Part shown: in pieces, positions 27,317 through 35,791 of the stretch
Layout: every line of letters begins with the position of its first letter
Numbering within the stretch: the first letter of the stretch is position 1
NCBI GenBank assembly: GCA_945862145.1
Contig: CAMAXE010000009.1
Coordinates: 62,001-126,000, forward strand
Direction: 5' to 3'
From: Klebsiella pneumoniae
Lineage (GTDB): Bacteria > Pseudomonadota > Gammaproteobacteria > Pseudomonadales > UBA5518
Length of the DNA: 64,000 nucleotides
Notes under the pieces: model-generated
What the model saw: only the letters and a program-made list of their open reading frames with translations
Told to the model about the DNA's origin: nothing
The model's database searches: none
Translations under genes and position numbers: made by a program

Positions 27317-28906
27317 TCAGCCGGTTTCGCCGACCGCTTTCTCGGCGGCGGCAATTGCGACCTGCCTTGCCCGGATGGATTCGGCGGAGGTTGGTGGTCC
27401 CATGAAGCGCTGGCGTTCCACCGTCCACCAGATCACTGTCATCGCGGCGAGGCCCGCAGCCAGCAGATAACCTACTTTCTCGTTCGGGGGCTGCAAGCCC
27501 ACCACCACCAGTGCCACAGAGCCGAGCAGCGCCAGCGCCGAGACGGGGCGTGACCAGCCGCCGAGGCTGAACGGGCCCTTACGTGTCCAGCTGCGACCTT
27601 CCGAAAACAATCCGGCCGCGATCGGCATGGCGTAGCTTGCGTAGATGAACACCGCTGAGCCCGTGGACAGCACCACGAAGACATTGCCGTAGAGCGTGGC
27701 GACGATGGCCAACACCGCGCTCGCCCAGATCGCGTGCGCGGGCGAACGGTGCGAGGGGCTTATCTTGCGCAGGTACGTGGACAGCCACGGCACGCCGTCA
27801 TCACGCGAGAACGCAAAGAGCATCCGCGAGGTAGAGGTGAGCGCCGACAGCGCGCAGAGATAGTTTGCCAGTACGATGATGCCGATCAGGGCCACCCGCA
27901 GCCACTCGGGTCTCACCTGCGCCATCACCAGGTTGAACGAGGTCCAGCCCATGGCCGCGCCCTCTTCCACCGTGGGCAGTGCGAGCACAAAAGCGCAGAC
28001 CATGACCCAGCCGAACACCCCCGACCACACCACGGAGTGGATCATGCCCTTGGGCACTTGTTGCGCGGCGTTGCGGGTTTCTTCGGCGGTGTGACCGGAG
28101 GCATCGAAGCCCGTCACGGTGTACACGCCCTGCAAGAGGCCGAGGTACAGCGCCACGGCCACCGGGGGCATCAGGGCCGCCAGCCAGCGCTCGCTTGCCG
28201 GCGCCCACACATCGCCACCGGCGGCGCCCGTGAAATCGGTGAAAGTCCAGAGCCGGCTGAACTCCAGGCTCGGTGCGCCTGCCAGCAGTGCTGCCGTGAG
28301 CACGATGGCGCCAAGGAAAATCAGGTAACCCGAGATATCGGTGAGCTTTGATGTGAGGCCGATGCCGTAGTGGTTGATCGCCGCCTGCGACAGCGTGACG
28401 ACGGTGAGGAACACCGTCTGCACCCACCAGCCGTGGTCGAATATCGCCTCGGACTTCCAGCCCGAGACATCCACGCCGAGCGCGAACTCGAGCAGCAGGT
28501 CCCGGAACAGCAGGAACAAACCGAAGTTGACCGACGAGACCACGAACAGCAGTCCGAGCAGGTTCAGCCAGGCGGCAGTCCAGCCGAAGCCGCGGTTCCC
28601 CAGCGTCGAGGCCCAGTGGTAAATGCCACCTGCCGTGGGATAGGCCGAGGCGATCTGCCCCAGCGCCATCGCCACCATCAGTGCAAAAATGCAGGCGATT
28701 GGCCAACCTATGCCGAGCGAGGCACCGCCTGCGCCAGAGAGCGAGAGCGGGAATGCCGTGATGCCGCCGGCGAGGATGCAGATGATGCTGAAGGAGATGG
28801 CGAAGTTCTGGAACAGCCCCATGTGACGGTGCAGTTCCTGAGCGTAGCCCATGCCGTGCAGGATACGGGTGTCTTCCGAATGCTCGTGGTCGGTGGGCGT
28901 ATTCAT
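27317..28906 (-). CDS. APC-superfamily amino acid/amine permease
   Basis: The 529-residue protein has about twelve membrane segments. It starts with a polar region and the typical QNFAISFSIICILAGGITAF and GIYHWASTLGNRGFGW patterns of amino acid/polyamine/organocation transporters, with the later FDASGHTAEETRNAAQQVPK loop. It is the first gene of the operon. The neighbours suggest that an N-methylated amine or amino alcohol is the cargo. The 28907-29534 region upstream holds its presumed promoter but is filled with repeats. Confidence 0.9.
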   Translation of the reverse strand: MNTPTDHEHSEDTRILHGMGYAQELHRHMGLFQNFAISFSIICILAGGITAFPLSLSGAGGASLGIGWPIACIFALMVAMALGQIASAYPTAGGIYHWASTLGNRGFGWTAAWLNLLGLLFVVSSVNFGLFLLFRDLLLEFALGVDVSGWKSEAIFDHGWWVQTVFLTVVTLSQAAINHYGIGLTSKLTDISGYLIFLGAIVLTAALLAGAPSLEFSRLWTFTDFTGAAGGDVWAPASERWLAALMPPVAVALYLGLLQGVYTVTGFDASGHTAEETRNAAQQVPKGMIHSVVWSGVFGWVMVCAFVLALPTVEEGAAMGWTSFNLVMAQVRPEWLRVALIGIIVLANYLCALSALTSTSRMLFAFSRDDGVPWLSTYLRKISPSHRSPAHAIWASAVLAIVATLYGNVFVVLSTGSAVFIYASYAMPIAAGLFSEGRSWTRKGPFSLGGWSRPVSALALLGSVALVVVGLQPPNEKVGYLLAAGLAAMTVIWWTVERQRFMGPPTSAESIRARQVAIAAAEKAVGETG

Positions 28907-29047
28907 GGGTGCGCCGTCTTATTTTGGACGTTCGTCCATGATGAATGAGCGCGTGGGATTGCGCAAAGGAACCGGCGCCCTGGACGCAGAAATCGTGGCG
29001 TGAATCGGCGTGGCAGACTGAGGGTTTGGCTTAGCCCGTCGCGCTTC

Positions 29048-29133
29048 GCGCTTTGCGCAGATGGCAGTGCACGCGCTTCGCGCAGATTGCAGTGCACGCG
29101 CTTTGCGCAGGTGGCAGTGCACGCGCTTCGCCC
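29048..29133 (+). repeat. 25-bp tandem repeat, three full units
   Basis: Units at 29048-29072, 29073-29097 and 29098-29122 share the pattern GCGCTTYGCGCAGRT, then GCAGTGCAC, each with one to three differences. A partial fourth unit (29123-29133) opens the left arm of the structured element. The GCGC parts can pair within each unit. Confidence 0.8.
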
Positions 29134-29260
29134 CGTGGACTCCCGCGTCTCGCTCACGCCGCTGCACATCCCTGTGCAGCGACTGCCGCATCCGCGAGAT
29201 CGTTCCCGACGATCTCACGGATGAAGGCCGCTCCCCGCGGGAATCCACGGGGCGAAGCGC
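29123..29260 (+). repeat. Structured two-hairpin repeat element, copy A
   Basis: The outer arms 29123-29147 and 29236-29260 are complementary over 25 bp with one mismatch. Inside, CGCTGCACA/TGTGCAGCG (29160-29168 and 29173-29181) form a 9-bp stem with a TCCC loop, and 29190-29203 with 29209-29222 form a 14-bp stem with one mismatch. Copy B at 57684-57821 has the same order, loop and linker sequences but different stem bases that still pair. Confidence 0.85.
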
Positions 29261-29298
29261 TCGATCGGATGCTCTGCCTGCGGTGAAGAGGCCACGCT

Positions 29299-29452
29299 CG
29301 ATGGGGGGCGGGGCCATGCCTGATGTAAGGCGAGGCCACGTCCGATGCGGGACGCGGCTAGGCCTGATGTAGGGCGAGGCTATGCCCGATGAGGGACGTT
29401 GCTGCGCCCGAGGCAGGGCGGTGTTATGCCTGATGGGGGAGGGGGCCATGTC
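29299..29452 (+). repeat. 22-bp minisatellite, seven units
   Basis: Seven units of exactly 22 bp run without gaps from 29299, each beginning YGATG or a close variant and ending in a form of GGCYAYGCC. The units differ at several positions, so the array is old or fast-drifting. It lies downstream of the structured element and upstream of the convergent secreted gene's end (29535). The remaining gap holds no gene. Confidence 0.85.
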
Positions 29453-29534
29453 GCCGACGGCACACGGGCTGATAAAGCCCGGGCGCCGTCGTCGTGGGTG
29501 AGGTGCGAGGGGTTGGCGTCGCGCTGCGCGATGG

Positions 29535-30929
29535 TTACTGGGCAACGACCCGCACGTTATCGACAAAGCAGCCCTCGGATACTGCGCCTGCATCGCACCT
29601 AAAGCGGATGCGCGTGGCGGTGGTGGGTAGGGAAAAGGACTTGGCGACGAAGCCGCCGTTCTCGCTGCCGGTGCCGAGCAGCTCGAGGCTTCTCCAGCTC
29701 CCGTCGAAATACGCCACGCTGAACTCATCGCCCGGGTCCATACCCATCAGGCGGCGTGCGTAACTCACGGTGGCGCTGGCGTAACCGGCCAGGCTGATGG
29801 TCCGCTCCATGTAGGTGGGTATTCCGGCTCCGGTCCTGATCACGCCTGCGCTGTAAGAGCCGTCGTAGACCTCGCCCGCGCCGGTGCGCAGCGTCCAGGG
29901 CGCGCCGGCACCCGAGACCGTCCACACAAAGCCGCTCTCGAAGGTGTCGAACAGGACGTCCTGTGGCCCGGTGGTGTTGTCGCGTTCGTCGTTGTCGGTG
30001 GCGCCCGTACAGCCGGGATCGAGCATGTCGATCAGCGCGTCGCTGTCGTTGTCCGTGCCGTCGGAGCAGGCGGGCAGCGTGGGTTGCGGCTCTGCGGGTA
30101 CCGTGAAGCTGCTGCCTGCGGTCTGGTTCACCAGGCGGGCGAGATAGCGGTAATTCGATTCGCGCTCGCTGGTGCTGAGTCCGGAGAAGCCGTCGTTTTC
30201 GAAGGCCTCGAGATGCACGCTGGTGAGCAGCATGTTGTTGTAGGTGACCACCGCGGGCAGGTTCCTGTAGCTGAATCGCGCCTGCACCGTGCCTGCAACG
30301 GTGCTCGGTTGTTTGTAACCCAGGGTGGGGCCGCCCCAGTAGAGCGCCCGGCGCCCTGTATCCAGGGTGGTGACGGCATTGCCGGTGCCCACATCGTAGT
30401 CCGCGACTTCGCGGATGCTGCCCTCGACCCGGGCGGGGTAGGCGCCCAGCAGGTCCGGGTGGGCGTAGAGCACGTCCTGCCACACGTAGGTGCCGGCGGC
30501 GAAATACCAGCCCGCGCAGGCGCCGAAATAGCTGCCCCCGTTGGCAAGGAATGAATTGATCTGGGTTTTGCCGCTGCTGCCGATCCAGCGCTGCGCGAGA
30601 TACGCATCGCCACCGGGCTGGATGTACATGCGCAGATCGCGATAGCTCGCGCGGTCGGCGAGGTTGCAGGCGCCAACCTGGGCTGCACTCAATTTCACGT
30701 ATTCAGGTTTGAGCGCCGCGTTGGGTTCCTGCGCGCGCCACCAGTTCAGAAAGTGAAACATCCACGATTGGCTGAGGCTGGAGGCGCCGCTGCCCGTGTA
30801 GACCACGAAGTCGGTGGTGGAGGTGATGGGGCAGGAGACGGTGGTCTTGGCGGCGTGGGCGTCGAGACTGAAAACGGCCCCTGACAGGAGCAAAGCCGAT
30901 GCAATCGTGGAGGTGGCGGGCCGTGTCAT
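29535..30929 (-). CDS. Secreted BPL_N-type (glutamine-amidotransferase-like) protein
   Basis: The 464-residue protein has a signal peptide (residues 1-27, ending DAHAA) and a domain resembling biotin-protein-ligase N-terminal GATase folds. It reads VVYTGSGAS at about 43-50, IQPGGD at 103-108, and FGACAGWYFAAG near 136-146, with Cys138 at the nucleophile-elbow position. A short Asp-rich segment CSDGTDNDSDALIDMLDPGC looks calcium-binding. A C-terminal jelly-roll (about 330-464) follows, with DTFESGFVWTVSG at its start. It may be an exported hydrolase or binding protein; substrate unknown. It is transcribed with no close partner. Confidence 0.75.
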   Translation of the reverse strand: MTRPATSTIASALLLSGAVFSLDAHAAKTTVSCPITSTTDFVVYTGSGASSLSQSWMFHFLNWWRAQEPNAALKPEYVKLSAAQVGACNLADRASYRDLRMYIQPGGDAYLAQRWIGSSGKTQINSFLANGGSYFGACAGWYFAAGTYVWQDVLYAHPDLLGAYPARVEGSIREVADYDVGTGNAVTTLDTGRRALYWGGPTLGYKQPSTVAGTVQARFSYRNLPAVVTYNNMLLTSVHLEAFENDGFSGLSTSERESNYRYLARLVNQTAGSSFTVPAEPQPTLPACSDGTDNDSDALIDMLDPGCTGATDNDERDNTTGPQDVLFDTFESGFVWTVSGAGAPWTLRTGAGEVYDGSYSAGVIRTGAGIPTYMERTISLAGYASATVSYARRLMGMDPGDEFSVAYFDGSWRSLELLGTGSENGGFVAKSFSLPTTATRIRFRCDAGAVSEGCFVDNVRVVAQ

Positions 30930-30983
30930 TGCGTTGTCCTGTGCGGTGGTCGTTCATCCGGAAATCGGCAGCCGAATCGGGGT

Positions 30984-31832
30984 CTACCGCGGGGGCGGGC
31001 GTGGAACGGGGGCGTCGGGCGGCAGCGCCATTACCAGTTCCTCGCTTATCCCGAAATCGTCGATCAACTGGCTCAGCTGCTCGTCCCGGGTGAGTGGTGT
31101 CTCCTCGATACTGCCGTCGGCGCGGATCTCCACCCGCTTGCCGAGCGCGGTACCAACTACCCGGTCGTCGCGGTTGCGCCGCAGTGTGACGGCGTAGTTG
31201 AAGGGGCTCCATGGACGGGTCATTTCATGGCGACGGCGGAAGTCATCGCGCGAGGCTCCCAGGTATTCGATGCGGCAGTCGAAGCCTGCGGGCCGGTGCA
31301 GCGGATGCCAGAAAATATGCCACCGCCCGTCGCGCTGGCTGCAGGTCACACCCCACGCGGGATGAGCTACGGCCGTGGGTTCATGACTGAGTAGCAATGG
31401 TTCGCCGTGAAGGATCGAGGCATCCACCATGTGGCGGCGTCCGTCCAGGTGGACAATTACGGTGGCGTGTCCGGGTGGTGGATTGGCCGAGGCCATCATG
31501 GTCCCCACGCCCCGCTCGGTATCGAAGCCCAGTTCGCAGAGCAGGCTGTGCAGCGCGCCGTGCGCCGGCCAACAGGTGCCGCCGGTGCCGTGGGCGAGCC
31601 AGGCCTCGAAGAACGCGCTCGCCTCATCGCCCGCCAGCGGGCCGGTGTCGCCGCTGCGCAGGTGAAGCAGTTTGCGGATGTTGTCGAAGGGCACGCGCAG
31701 GCACCACTGCGCGTAGAGCGTGCGCAGCCCCGCCAGATCGGGCTCCGGCTTGTCGCGCAGGCCGAGTCCCTCGAGCACACGCTCGATCAGTGCAGGCGCC
31801 AACGGGTCATGCGTTACGGGCTTGGACTCCAT
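30984..31832 (-). CDS. Arylamine N-acetyltransferase
   Basis: Transfers acetyl from acetyl-CoA to arylamines, arylhydrazines and similar acceptors. The 282-residue protein carries the full catalytic triad: Cys87 (GTGGTCWPAHGAL), His122 (PPPGHATVIVHLD) and Asp137 (RRHMVDASI). The ATG at 31832 begins homology; the open frame further upstream lacks it. It ends 55 bp before the start of the next secreted-protein gene. Confidence 0.9.
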   Translation of the reverse strand: MESKPVTHDPLAPALIERVLEGLGLRDKPEPDLAGLRTLYAQWCLRVPFDNIRKLLHLRSGDTGPLAGDEASAFFEAWLAHGTGGTCWPAHGALHSLLCELGFDTERGVGTMMASANPPPGHATVIVHLDGRRHMVDASILHGEPLLLSHEPTAVAHPAWGVTCSQRDGRWHIFWHPLHRPAGFDCRIEYLGASRDDFRRRHEMTRPWSPFNYAVTLRRNRDDRVVGTALGKRVEIRADGSIEETPLTRDEQLSQLIDDFGISEELVMALPPDAPVPRPPPR

Positions 31833-31887
31833 GCGGTACCTCAGCGCAGACAGCAGTTGCACCGAGTATGGGTGAGCTGGGCGTGAC

Positions 31888-31901
31888 GGTACAGTCGTAC
31901 C
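31888..31901. promoter_or_regulatory. Small inverted repeat upstream of the acetyltransferase
   Basis: GGTACAGTCGTACC has 5-bp complementary arms (GGTAC/GTACC) around a 4-bp centre, 56 bp upstream of the acetyltransferase start in the divergent region shared with the SPFH cluster. A repressor site is possible but unsupported by other copies. Confidence 0.3.
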
Positions 31902-32087
31902 AGACCGATATGACAAACGGCAGGCCTGCCCCTTGTCGCTTTGGCCAAAAATTGACGACCTGCCGTCCTTTCCCCTTCCCGCACCACCCCCTAAACTAGA
32001 GAGAGCATGCGTCTGATTGCTTCCGCCCGCCCGCACTGCTACTTCCGCCGCAAGAATCGCTCAAACCTCATGTCACAGGGAACGACC

Positions 32088-33368
32088 ATGACGATCAAAT
32101 CCGGAGTCGACACGGCTCAATCCTCCTCTGAAACGTCAGCTGCCCCCGGGGTTTCGGCCTCGACTGAACCGACTGCGGATGCGTGGCCCGCAGCCGAAGT
32201 GCTCGAGGTCATACCCACCCCACGCCGCCTCAGTGCGGGCGCGCGCCTGCGCCAGCGCCTGCAACCGGCTGGCGCGCTGCTCGCCGACGCGGCCGGAGAC
32301 CTGAAATCGAGGCTCTCGGCCATCGACTTCAAGCAGGTCAAGAGCGTGATTCCGGGGTTCGGCGGCAATCCGGAACTGCCCGTGGACGAGGACGGCGCGG
32401 CAGCGAACGAATCGACCCCGGGCGAGGCCGCAGCGGAACAACCCGCGCCGGACGCGGAGCGCTCGAACGGGCGTTTGCGCGAGCTGGCGGTGGTGTCGCG
32501 AAGCAAGTTGAACTCCTCGTTGGCGCAGATCGCCGTTGGTTCAGCTCCGATAATCAACAAGGGGCAGCAGGTTGCTGAAAGAATCGCCGCGCGGCTCGCA
32601 ATCCGTGCGGACTTAGCATTTTTACCCAAGGCGAGCAAGATCAAGGGCGCTTTCCGTGACGTGCAAGGGTTCGTACAAAGGATAGTCATCGACGAACCCT
32701 TGGCGGCTGGAGCCCAAGCGGCTGCGTGGGTCGATAGTCACGACCCCAAGGGGAGATTTGCAGCAGTCACCACCCGGATGACCGCCTGGAACGAGGAAAG
32801 GGCCGGGGACGTTCCCGCAGATGAGCCTGTGACGGACGCCGCGACCGCCCCAACCGTGGAGGTCGCGCCGCGCAGGCGCTCGCGTGCGACAAAGCCAACG
32901 GATGCACTGAAACCCTCAGCAAGGAAGCCCGCAGCAAGGAAGCCCGCGGTAAAGGAACCCGCGGCAAAGGAACCCGCGGCAAAGGAGCCCGCGGTAAAGA
33001 AACCCGCGGCAAAGAAACCCGCAGCAAGGAAACCCGCAGCAAAAAAGCTGCGCTCGGCGCCGGAAGTCGAGCCAGACGCGCAGGTCAGTGCAGCCGAAAA
33101 CAAGGCACCAGCTGCGGGCAATAAAGCCAAACCCGCGGCAACACCCAAGAAGAAGCCGCAGATTGCATCGGCGGAGTCGGTTGCGGAGTCGCCCACCCCC
33201 GTCAAGCGTGTACGGGCGCGGACGCCTGGCAAGGCGACCGAAGCCAGACCCGGGGCCGCAAAAAGAACCAAAAAGCCGCAGTCCTTATCGGCAGAGGCTG
33301 CAGGTGAGTCAACAACCATGGCCAGCCCTGCAGACGCGCAAAGCATTCGCGCAACGATCGAAGACTGA
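32088..33368 (+). CDS. Lys/Ala/Pro-rich protein with histone-H1-like tail
   Basis: The 426-residue protein starts with a polar Ser/Glu-rich region, then a helical segment (about residues 90-220, including SRSKLNSSLAQIAVGSAPII, QQVAERIAARLAIRADLAFL). From about residue 278 on it becomes a K-P-A repeat tail rich in AAKEPA/AAKKPA units, like PhaF/AlgP and histone H1. This suggests nucleic acid or polyanion binding, not an enzyme. A start at 32070 (MSQGTT) is also possible; I prefer 32088 because GGGA lies about 8 nt before it. It is first in the SPFH cluster and 88 bp from the next gene. Confidence 0.7.
   Translation: MTIKSGVDTAQSSSETSAAPGVSASTEPTADAWPAAEVLEVIPTPRRLSAGARLRQRLQPAGALLADAAGDLKSRLSAIDFKQVKSVIPGFGGNPELPVDEDGAAANESTPGEAAAEQPAPDAERSNGRLRELAVVSRSKLNSSLAQIAVGSAPIINKGQQVAERIAARLAIRADLAFLPKASKIKGAFRDVQGFVQRIVIDEPLAAGAQAAAWVDSHDPKGRFAAVTTRMTAWNEERAGDVPADEPVTDAATAPTVEVAPRRRSRATKPTDALKPSARKPAARKPAVKEPAAKEPAAKEPAVKKPAAKKPAARKPAAKKLRSAPEVEPDAQVSAAENKAPAAGNKAKPAATPKKKPQIASAESVAESPTPVKRVRARTPGKATEARPGAAKRTKKPQSLSAEAAGESTTMASPADAQSIRATIED
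32922..33050 (+). repeat. 15-bp coding minisatellite (K-P-A units)
   Basis: Eight to nine near-copies of a 15-bp unit (for example GCAAAGGAACCCGCG) encode the pentapeptide A-K-E/K-P-A. Unit differences are mostly AAG/AAA and GAA/AAG swaps. Copy number could vary. Confidence 0.7.
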
Positions 33369-33456
33369 GCCGCGCCACCATCCACTACCCTGCCAGCGGC
33401 GGGGTCCAACCCAGAACAATGTCCACGGAGCCGCATTCGGGGCGGAGTAACCAGCG

Positions 33457-34275
33457 ATGAACGGCATTTTGAAGGGCTTCAAGCGTAAGGATAGCGCGGT
33501 GACAGGGCTGAATGGGCTCGGCCGGGTTTCTTCTCAGCCAAGCGGCGGGCCATCCGCTGCGGCCTCAGCCAATGCGCCCGTCAATCCGGCATTGCATTTC
33601 GGCGCATCGGGCCTAAAGGCTCTGTACGTCCGAGGGTTTGCCGGTGCAGTGGAAATAGAGGCCCATGACACTCCAGAGGTCCTCGTCGAGGTACTCGGTT
33701 ATGAGCCTCGCAGCACGAAGCTCACGGTCAACCTTCAGGGGGAAAGCCTCCAGATCGGGCTCAAGTCGCTTTTCAATCCTGCCAGGCCCTGGCGCTTCAT
33801 CCTGCCATTGCGATGCATGCTGCGGCTCACGGTGCCGCGATCATTGAGCCTGCGATGCGCGACGACATCCGGAAATATCCGGGTGCAGGGAGTCAGGGGA
33901 GACCTGGTACTGGAAACCGAGAGTGGGAAGGTAGAGGTCGATGCGCCGTGTCGTTCCCTGGCGATCGTCGCTGAAACCGGTGACGCCGATCTTCGCGGCC
34001 TGGTGGGCCCGCTGTCTTATAAGGCGGCGTCGGGCTGGCTTAAAGCTGCGTGGGTCGAGGTCCCGGACAGCGGCATCATTGAAATCAGGAAGAGCAAGGG
34101 CGTGACCGAACTGGCGCTCCCTGAGAACGCCTGCATGCGACAGCGTTTCACGCTGGGCCCCGTCGGATTTATGAATGAGTTTGAGAGCGATGCCAAGGCG
34201 CTGCTCGCACTGACGATCGCGAGTCGGACCGGTAATGTGGCAATTCGAAAGGTTCGCTCGCGAAGCATCGAGTGA
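33457..34275 (+). CDS. DUF4097-like beta-solenoid protein
   Basis: The 272-residue protein has a short polar N-terminus (residues 1-45) then repeating strand patterns of the DUF4097/putative-adhesin type: LKALYVRGFAGAVEIEAHDT, LTVPRSLSLRCATTSGNIRV, LVLETESGKVEVDAPCRSLA, IVAETGDADLRGLVG, and a last IASRTGNVAIRKV. No signal peptide is visible, so it may act inside the cell or at the inner membrane. It sits 43 bp upstream of the binding-protein gene. Confidence 0.75.
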   Translation: MNGILKGFKRKDSAVTGLNGLGRVSSQPSGGPSAAASANAPVNPALHFGASGLKALYVRGFAGAVEIEAHDTPEVLVEVLGYEPRSTKLTVNLQGESLQIGLKSLFNPARPWRFILPLRCMLRLTVPRSLSLRCATTSGNIRVQGVRGDLVLETESGKVEVDAPCRSLAIVAETGDADLRGLVGPLSYKAASGWLKAAWVEVPDSGIIEIRKSKGVTELALPENACMRQRFTLGPVGFMNEFESDAKALLALTIASRTGNVAIRKVRSRSIE

Positions 34276-34318
34276 AGCGAAGCTCTATCTCCGGTTTGCT
34301 CCGAGGCATCTGAATTCA

Positions 34319-35791
34319 ATGGCAAAAAAAAGAGGGTTCTTCTCGCGACTTCTGCTGTTGTACAGGATCTTCATCCGGGCAGCCGTGCTCGGAACCCTCG
34401 CCTACGTGGCCTACCTGTGGGTGGGGACCATGGCAAAACCCATCACTGTCGGCCTGATCTTCCCCTTGACGGGAGCGATGGGGGCAGATGGCACTGAGGC
34501 CAGCCAGGGCGTTCGATTCGCAATCGATGAAATCAACGCGCGTGGAGGTCTTCTGCACCACACGATAGATGTCGTCGAGGTGGACCTGGCTGCGTCCGAT
34601 GACAAGCCGTCTCTTGTCGAGAAGCTCATGGTCGAGGGCGGCGCGGACGTCATTTTCGGCTGCGTGATCCCGGGATGTAGACGCGAGCTGCGCGAAATCC
34701 TCACCCATTACCAAGGGCTTCTCGTTTACCCGTTTCACCTCGAGGGCCTTGAGGGAATCGCGGAACATCTTGGCGGGGTCACGGTGGATGATAGAAACGG
34801 ACAGACCTCAGGAACTGCGCGGGGGGTGAATTTTGTCCGTTCGCTTTACTCGCAGTTCATTTCCACAAAGACAAAGGTTGGGGCTCCAGGCGAACTGGTG
34901 CCGGTAGTCGAGCCAGAGGAGCCGGAGCCCGAGCCCGTCACGCAGAAGCCGGGCGGTGACCGGCGCGTGCTGGCGACAGGCCCAATGCCCAATCAGGATC
35001 TCCTCCCCGGGATCCGTTGGGCCATGGAGCGCTTCGGTCCCCGGGTGTTTCTGGTATTTAACGAATCCCTTTACGGTAGGGTTGCCGAGCAGATTGCGGA
35101 AAACGCTGTTATTGCGGGCAAAGGCAGCGTGGTTGGCAAAGCCGTCCTGGACGCGACTCGCGATGGCCTCGGAGAGGCGGCTGCCGAGCAGATCGCACGG
35201 CTCCGGCCAGACGTCATCATCAATATGGCGTTTGGCAGCGAGAATGTTTCCTTGTACAAGACGCTGGACGTTCTGGTCCCGCGTGACAGGCGTATCCCCA
35301 ATCTCATAGTGCACGCGGGAAACGTGGACCTGAAGGAAATCGGCTGGGAAACCATTGCGAGCGGCTATGTGATGGGTTTCTACGACGCAGAGTCCGAGAC
35401 GAAGGAAAACTCGGCATTCAAGGCCCGGTTCGCTCGCGTGTATGGCGACGCAAAAGAGCCTGACACTGAATTCTATCTTGCCTATTCGAGTTTCATGGTG
35501 TGGGCGACCGCGGTCAATAAAGCCAAGTCCGCCGAGCCCGATGCAGTGATCGAAGCGCTACCGGGGGTCATGCTTGATCTTCCATCCGGCCCCGAGCGGA
35601 TCTCACACAAAAGCCTCCATCCGATACTCAGGCCGTTAATCCTGCAGATCGACGATCTTGGCAAGCTCAGGCTTGTCTGGTCAGCGTCCAAGCCCATCGA
35701 ACCGGTGGCGTTGTACCCAGTCAAGGACAGGGAAAGCTGGGAAAAGTTCCTGGTTGGATTGCATCGCCAATGGGGTGGTTCGTGGCGATGA
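34319..35791 (+). CDS. Membrane-anchored urea/amide-type periplasmic binding protein
   Basis: Peripla_BP_5-like protein of 490 residues. The first 37 residues hold a hydrophobic helix (LYRIFIRAAVLGTLAYVAYL) with no clear cleavage site, so it is probably a membrane anchor. Then comes TVGLIFPLTGAMGADGTEAS, a pattern of UrtA/AmiC-type sensors, LVEKLMVEGGADVIFGCVIP and PDVIINMAFGSENVSLYKTL. An insert rich in Glu/Pro (VVEPEEPEPEPVTQKPGG, about residues 200-217) interrupts the domain. There is no permease or ATPase nearby, so it may act as a sensor feeding the SPFH pair. It overlaps the HflK-like gene as ATGA. Confidence 0.8.
   Translation: MAKKRGFFSRLLLLYRIFIRAAVLGTLAYVAYLWVGTMAKPITVGLIFPLTGAMGADGTEASQGVRFAIDEINARGGLLHHTIDVVEVDLAASDDKPSLVEKLMVEGGADVIFGCVIPGCRRELREILTHYQGLLVYPFHLEGLEGIAEHLGGVTVDDRNGQTSGTARGVNFVRSLYSQFISTKTKVGAPGELVPVVEPEEPEPEPVTQKPGGDRRVLATGPMPNQDLLPGIRWAMERFGPRVFLVFNESLYGRVAEQIAENAVIAGKGSVVGKAVLDATRDGLGEAAAEQIARLRPDVIINMAFGSENVSLYKTLDVLVPRDRRIPNLIVHAGNVDLKEIGWETIASGYVMGFYDAESETKENSAFKARFARVYGDAKEPDTEFYLAYSSFMVWATAVNKAKSAEPDAVIEALPGVMLDLPSGPERISHKSLHPILRPLILQIDDLGKLRLVWSASKPIEPVALYPVKDRESWEKFLVGLHRQWGGSWR

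Noticed and set aside
29048-29452. CRISPR array
   Set aside because: The 25- and 22-bp repeats are directly adjacent with no spacers, so they are tandem repeats.
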